23,433 nt of DNA from an uncultured Ruminiclostridium sp. (GTDB taxonomy: Bacteria > Bacillota > Clostridia > Oscillospirales > Ruminococcaceae): NCBI GenBank assembly GCA_910585505.1, contig CAJUFF010000028.1, forward strand, positions 1 to 23,433, given 5' to 3'. A program made the position numbers and the translations under genes. Shown one piece after another: positions 20,124 through 23,433 of this stretch. Within the stretch, counting starts at the first letter, position 1, and each line of letters starts with the position of its first letter. The notes beneath the pieces are model-generated. The model was not told the origin of the DNA. It saw only the letters and a list, made by a program, of their open reading frames with translations, and made no database searches.

Positions 20124-21125
20124 ATGGCGGTTTTAGTAACGGGCGGCACCGGATTTATCGGCTCTCATACGGTTGTGGAGCTTTTGGAGGCGGGCGAGGA
20201 CGTTATCGTAGTGGATAATTTTTACAATTCCAAGCCCGGCGTTATCAATGCCATTCAGGATATTACGGGAAAAGGCTTCGGTTTTTACGAGGGCGATGTC
20301 TCCGATAAGGAGCTTCTGAGAAAAATTTTCCGCGAATGTTTTATCGAGGAGGTAATACACTTTGCCGGTTATAAAGCTGTGGGTGAAAGCTGTCAGAAGC
20401 CGATAATGTATTACAGAAATAATATAGATTCCACTCTTTCGCTTCTTGAGGTGATGGAGGAATTCGGGTGCAGGCGGCTCGTGTTCAGCTCCTCCGCCAC
20501 CGTTTACGGAATACCCGAAAAGGTTCCCGTAACCGAGGACTTTCCTCTTTCCGCCATTAATCCTTATGGCAGCACCAAGCTTATAATAGAAAATATGTGT
20601 CGGGAGCTTTGCGCTTCCGACGACCGCTGGAGTATCGCCCTTCTGAGATATTTCAATCCCATAGGCGCACACGAGAGCGGGAAAATAGGAGAGGATCCCA
20701 ACGGTATCCCAAATAATCTTATGCCAATTATCCTCAGAGTGGCGTCGGGTAAAAACCCAATACTTTCGGTATACGGCAATGATTATCCCACGGCGGACGG
20801 AACCTGCATAAGAGACTATATTCACGTTGTGGATCTGGCTAAGGGTCACTTAGCGGCCATAGACGCGGTACGGAAAAACAAAGGCGCAGTGCCGTACAAC
20901 TTAGGTACGGGCAACGGTTACTCGGTGCTTGATATAATCAACGCCTTTGAAAAAGTTAACGGCGTAAAGGTACCCTATGTAATTGCGGAACGGCGCGCGG
21001 GCGATGCTGCGGAATGTTATTCCAATCCGGCTAAAGCCAATAAGGATCTTAAATGGAAAGCGGAGCGCGGTATAGATCAGATGTGCCGGGATTCTTGGAA
21101 TTATATACAACAAACACAAAATTAA
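20124..21125 (+). CDS. galE: UDP-glucose 4-epimerase
   Basis: This 333-aa extended short-chain dehydrogenase interconverts UDP-glucose and UDP-galactose for Leloir galactose use and for surface glycan synthesis. The NAD-binding GGTGFIG (7-13) is at the N-terminus, followed by VVDNF. The catalytic set is S124 in SSSATVYG with Y148 and K152 in PYGSTK. FNPIGAHESGKIGEDP and RDYIHVVDLAKGH are GalE hallmarks. The length is standard (about 330-340). The start ATG at 20124 follows CGGAGG. It has its own promoter. No other Leloir genes are adjacent, which fits a role in supplying sugar nucleotides. Confidence 0.95.
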   Translation: MAVLVTGGTGFIGSHTVVELLEAGEDVIVVDNFYNSKPGVINAIQDITGKGFGFYEGDVSDKELLRKIFRECFIEEVIHFAGYKAVGESCQKPIMYYRNNIDSTLSLLEVMEEFGCRRLVFSSSATVYGIPEKVPVTEDFPLSAINPYGSTKLIIENMCRELCASDDRWSIALLRYFNPIGAHESGKIGEDPNGIPNNLMPIILRVASGKNPILSVYGNDYPTADGTCIRDYIHVVDLAKGHLAAIDAVRKNKGAVPYNLGTGNGYSVLDIINAFEKVNGVKVPYVIAERRAGDAAECYSNPAKANKDLKWKAERGIDQMCRDSWNYIQQTQN

Positions 21126-21152
21126 ATTTTTTATGATAAACGTTAAATTTAT

Positions 21153-21181
21153 TTGTCGTTTACCGTAAAACTTTGTATTAA
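21153..21181 (+). promoter_or_regulatory. Possible promoter of the desuccinylase-like gene pair
   Basis: -35 TTGTCG (21153-21158) and -10 TATTAA (21176-21181) are spaced by 17 bases in the 88-base gap after galE. Both hexamers are imperfect; read-through from galE is an alternative. Confidence 0.45.
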
Positions 21182-21213
21182 AAAAGATACTCGCCATAAG
21201 CGGAGGAGACCAT

Positions 21214-22149
21214 ATGCTGGAAACGGTAGCTTCATTCGGCCTTGCGGCAGACGAAAAAGCGGAGATAAAGAAAAACCGCCTTCTGCCTAAGGACGGAGGT
21301 GAGGGAAAAAAGCGCATAGCAATTGTAACGGGAGTCCATGGAGATGAGCTGGAGGGACAGTATGTCTGCTACGAGCTTATACGAAGAATAAACAGTAGGC
21401 TTACGGAGCTTAACGGTATAGTGGACGTTTATCCCATGCTGAATCCTTTGGGTGCGGACGCTGTTACAAGGCGCATACCCATATTCGATATTGATATGAA
21501 TCAAATCTTTCCGGGAGGAGAGAACGATTCTCCGTGGGAATATATGGCTGAAAAGGTAATCGAGGACATCAGAGGAGCAGATCTTTGCATAGATATCCAT
21601 TCAAGCGATATTTTTCTAAGGGAAATACCTCAGGTGAGGATATTGTCGGAAAACAAGGCAAAGCTGCTCCCTCATGCTAAGCGGTTAAACTGCGACTTCG
21701 TTTGGGTGGGGAACAGCGCGGCGGTCAAGCCTTCCTCCCTCTCCTATGCTTTAAACAGCACTGGAACTCCGTGTCTTGTTGTAGAGATGGGCGCGGGTAT
21801 GAAAATAACCAAGAGCTACGGAGAACAGCTTCTGGACGGTATTTTTGCGGTAATGTCCGATATGGGAATCTGGACGGGCAGGATCGGCGAGGTGTCCAAT
21901 CCGATAGTTTCCGCCGACGGCGAGGTGACCATGATACACTGCGGCAAAAGCGGGGTGTTTATGCCGGCTATCGAGCACTGGATAGGAATTTGCGAAGGTG
22001 AGCACATCGGGGATATTATCAACGTGTTTACGGGAGAAACGGAAGAGGAGATTTTTTCTCCCGCGGCGGGAATGGTGTTTACCTTAAGAGAATATCCCGT
22101 AGTGTCTGCCGGAAGCCTTATCGCAAGAATACTCGGAGGCGGAAGATGA
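21214..22149 (+). CDS. Succinylglutamate desuccinylase/aspartoacylase-family Zn hydrolase, catalytic paralogue
   Basis: This 311-aa M14-like (AstE/AspA, COG3608 type) hydrolase would cleave an amide/peptide-like bond of an acyl-amino-acid type substrate. The Zn site is intact: GVHGDELEG gives H42 and E45, and CIDIHSS gives H129. The general-base Glu is E191 in VVEMG. The substrate-binding loop reads DMNQIFPG, with Gln97 where the family normally has Arg (N-R-x-F-P-G). The C-terminal third is a beta-rich domain (CGKSGVFMP...SPAAGMVF). The start ATG at 21214 follows GCGGAGGAGA. Its last four bases overlap the next gene (ATGA), so the two are translationally coupled. The substrate is unknown. 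Confidence 0.87.
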   Translation: MLETVASFGLAADEKAEIKKNRLLPKDGGEGKKRIAIVTGVHGDELEGQYVCYELIRRINSRLTELNGIVDVYPMLNPLGADAVTRRIPIFDIDMNQIFPGGENDSPWEYMAEKVIEDIRGADLCIDIHSSDIFLREIPQVRILSENKAKLLPHAKRLNCDFVWVGNSAAVKPSSLSYALNSTGTPCLVVEMGAGMKITKSYGEQLLDGIFAVMSDMGIWTGRIGEVSNPIVSADGEVTMIHCGKSGVFMPAIEHWIGICEGEHIGDIINVFTGETEEEIFSPAAGMVFTLREYPVVSAGSLIARILGGGR

Positions 22150-23081
22150 CGAAAGAGATCATTTACAGGTTTGAATCCGCTTATCGCGGGGATTTCAATG
22201 TAAGGGCATATCATTTCAATAAAGGTGAAAAATCCTGCTGTATAGTAGGCGCAATGCGGGGAAATGAAATACAGCAGCTTTATGTTTGCTCCAAACTGAT
22301 AAAGGCGCTTTCAAGACTGGAAAAGCAGTGCAGGATAAGCTATGGTCATAGGATAACAGTCATTCCCTGCGTGAACCCCTTTTCCGTCAATACCGGAAAG
22401 CGTTTCTGGAGCAGCGACAACAGGGACATAAACCGTGATTTTCCGGGAATAAGCGGCGGGGAACCGACCCAAAGAATTGCCGACAGCCTTATGAAAACGG
22501 TAAGCGGTTATCGGTACGGGATTCAGTTTGCCTCCTTTTACATTGGAGGAGATTTTATTCCCCACGTGAGAATGATGGAAACGGGAATGGAAAACGCAAG
22601 CCTCGCCAATCTTTTCGGTCTGCCTTATGTTTTAAAGCGTGATCCGAAGCCCTTTGACCGGAACACACTCAATTATAACTGGCAATTGAGCGGTACAAGC
22701 GCCTTTTCCGTTTATACAGGCGAAACGGAGGAGATAGACGAAAAAAGCGCCGAGATTGCAGTATCGTCCGTACTTCGGTTCCTTTCGCGTATGGGAATAA
22801 TAAAGCACCACTGTCACGGCGGCTATATGTCCACGATTCTTGAAGAAAGCTCCCTTATGTCGGTGCATTCTCAGTGCGGCGGAATATACCGGAGAATAAA
22901 AAAGCCCGGCGACGAGGTGGGGCAAAACGAGATTATGGCAGAAATACTCGATCCTTACGAAAACTCGGTTTTGGAGCAAATAAAATCCCCTTGCGGAGGA
23001 ATAATATTTTTCGCGCATAAATCTCCGTTGGTTTGTGAACACACGGTGCTTTATAAAATTATAAAAAGGCTTAATATTTGA
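22146..23081 (+). CDS. Degenerate desuccinylase/aspartoacylase-fold paralogue, probable pseudoenzyme
   Basis: This 311-aa protein is the same length as the preceding gene product and aligns with it throughout. The Zn His is lost: GAMRGNEIQQ has R38 where the partner has H42, although E41 is kept. The second Zn His is replaced by Gln (GIQFAS, Q127 for H129), and the general-base Glu by Tyr (Y190 for E191). In contrast, the substrate loop is canonical: DINRDFPG with R97, where the partner has Gln97. The C-terminal beta domain is kept (HSQCGGIYRR...SPCGGIIFF). The frame is open and intact, so this is not a decaying pseudogene. Coupled translation and matching length suggest a heteromer with the upstream protein. 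Confidence 0.82.
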   Translation: MTKEIIYRFESAYRGDFNVRAYHFNKGEKSCCIVGAMRGNEIQQLYVCSKLIKALSRLEKQCRISYGHRITVIPCVNPFSVNTGKRFWSSDNRDINRDFPGISGGEPTQRIADSLMKTVSGYRYGIQFASFYIGGDFIPHVRMMETGMENASLANLFGLPYVLKRDPKPFDRNTLNYNWQLSGTSAFSVYTGETEEIDEKSAEIAVSSVLRFLSRMGIIKHHCHGGYMSTILEESSLMSVHSQCGGIYRRIKKPGDEVGQNEIMAEILDPYENSVLEQIKSPCGGIIFFAHKSPLVCEHTVLYKIIKRLNI

Positions 23082-23095
23082 TTCGGAAAAATAAT

Positions 23096-23147
23096 ACTAA
23101 TTCCCGATCAAAGTATAGACAAATTTTGTTATCGATCGGGAATCAGT
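23096..23147. repeat. Palindrome ACTAATTCCCGATC with shared TATAGACAAA loop
   Basis: ACTAATTCCCGATC (23096-23109) pairs with GATCGGGAATCAGT (23134-23147), 13 of 14 positions plus one G-T. The loop contains GTATAGACAAA, the complement of the loop motif at 16590-16644, linking two palindromes that differ in stem sequence. It begins 14 bases after the last stop codon. Confidence 0.65.
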
Positions 23148-23158
23148 TCTTAGGGTGT

Positions 23159-23215
23159 AATTCTCACTTATCTTATAGACCCTGTGAAATTTTGTCTACA
23201 AGATAAGTGAGAATT
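23159..23215. repeat. 22-bp palindrome AATTCTCACTTATCTT
   Basis: Positions 23159-23180 pair with 23194-23215 with a single mismatch (one arm begins AATTCTCACTTATCTT). The loop is CCTGTGAAATTTT. ATTAGTAT follows immediately, as at the edges of other palindromes here. Confidence 0.7.
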
Positions 23216-23218
23216 AGT

Positions 23219-23269
23219 ATAATAACCATTTTGACTATGAATTTTTTACTGTGTCAAAATGGTTATTAT
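23219..23269. repeat. TAATAACCATTTTGAC-family palindrome, copy in reverse orientation
   Basis: AATAACCATTTTGAC (23221-23235) and GTCAAAATGGTTATT (23253-23267) are perfect complements, extending two more pairs outward. The reverse complement of the loop (ACAGTAAAAAATTCATA) resembles the loop of the 23386-23433 copy, so the two lie in opposite orientation. Confidence 0.75.
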
Positions 23270-23304
23270 TATTTGTATATACCTTGATCAAATATTAGCA
23301 TAAG

Positions 23305-23370
23305 CTGCCCGCCTGCGAAATTTTGACTTGTCCTCAGTAAAATCTGAAAATCTCTTGAAAATACGCACGA
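23305..23370. repeat. Possible remnant of the element A/B family
   Basis: The stretch contains GCGAAATTTTG, then GTAAAAT, then TTGAAAATACG. This loosely follows the order GGCAAATTTTG, GTTAAAAT, TTGAAATA of element B and the TTGAAATACG of element A. No terminal repeats are seen. It may be a decayed fragment. TATACCTTGATCAAATATTAG at about 23278-23298 likewise looks like half of a TACTAATCTTTGATC palindrome. Confidence 0.25.
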
Positions 23371-23385
23371 TTACCAATGTAATAC

Positions 23386-23433
23386 TAATAACCATTTTGA
23401 CACAGGATAAAATCATAGTCAAAATGGTTATTA
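23386..23433. repeat. TAATAACCATTTTGAC-family palindrome, perfect copy
   Basis: TAATAACCATTTTGAC (23386-23401) and GTCAAAATGGTTATTA (23418-23433) are perfect 16-bp complements around the loop ACAGGATAAAATCATA. It is the best-preserved copy of the family also seen at 1126, 19818 and 23219. It runs to the last base of the window. Confidence 0.78.

Noticed and set aside
23096..23433. CRISPR array
   Set aside because: The repeats are palindromic units of different sequence and orientation with no regular spacers, and no cas genes are present.

Overview
The window looks like chromosomal DNA from an anaerobic, endospore-forming member of the Clostridia, most like the gut Oscillospirales/Ruminococcaceae. 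The reasons are an alpha/beta-type spore DNA-binding protein, a multi-subunit [FeFe] hydrogenase of the NAD(P)-linked electron-bifurcating type, a biotin-dependent carboxyl-transfer cluster, a surface protein with an N-x-D-T-G sorting-like tail, and Clostridia-type promoters and ribosome binding sites. The genus cannot be fixed from the sequence alone. No phage, plasmid or CRISPR features are seen.

Layout. 1-2060 (minus): a spore protein gene, a decayed IS630-family transposase, a MITE-like element and a palindrome, then a signal-peptide surface protein. 2273-5616 (minus): carboxyltransferase, biotin carrier and oxaloacetate decarboxylase/pyruvate carboxylase B-type subunit, from one clear promoter. 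6122-8337 (minus): a small Cys-rich protein, an ABC ATPase and a MacB/FtsX-type permease. A short membrane-fusion-type adaptor (8756-9445, plus) is divergent from them. 9666-10825 (minus): a small membrane protein and a nucleotidyltransferase. 11332-16375 (minus): a five-gene hydrogenase operon (NuoE-like, HATPase, 2Fe-2S ferredoxin-like, NuoF-like, HydA/HndD-like). 16930-19710 (plus): GH13 amylase, HAD phosphatase/phosphomutase, tautomerase and GNAT acetyltransferase. 19875-19950 (minus): tRNA-Arg(CCG). 20124-23081 (plus): galE, then two overlapping aspartoacylase/succinylglutamate-desuccinylase-fold genes.

How the genes work together. The hydrogenase subunits form one complex that couples NAD(P)(H) and ferredoxin oxidation to H2 formation, or the reverse. 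The three biotin-linked proteins have the same division of labour as the 12S, 1.3S and 5S subunits of transcarboxylase, and no membrane decarboxylase subunit is nearby. The ABC ATPase, permease and adaptor probably form one export or envelope system. The amylase and HAD enzyme suggest intracellular maltodextrin/sugar-phosphate use.

Most unusual points. (1) The last two genes are paralogues with complementary losses: one keeps the Zn-site His, His and catalytic Glu but lacks the substrate Arg of the N-R motif; the other keeps N-R but has lost both His and the catalytic Glu. (2) The intergenic regions hold several families of small inverted-repeat elements. Two related ~165-bp elements sit in the same orientation just upstream of ribosome binding sites, and a ~190-bp palindrome separates the ABC ATPase from its permease.
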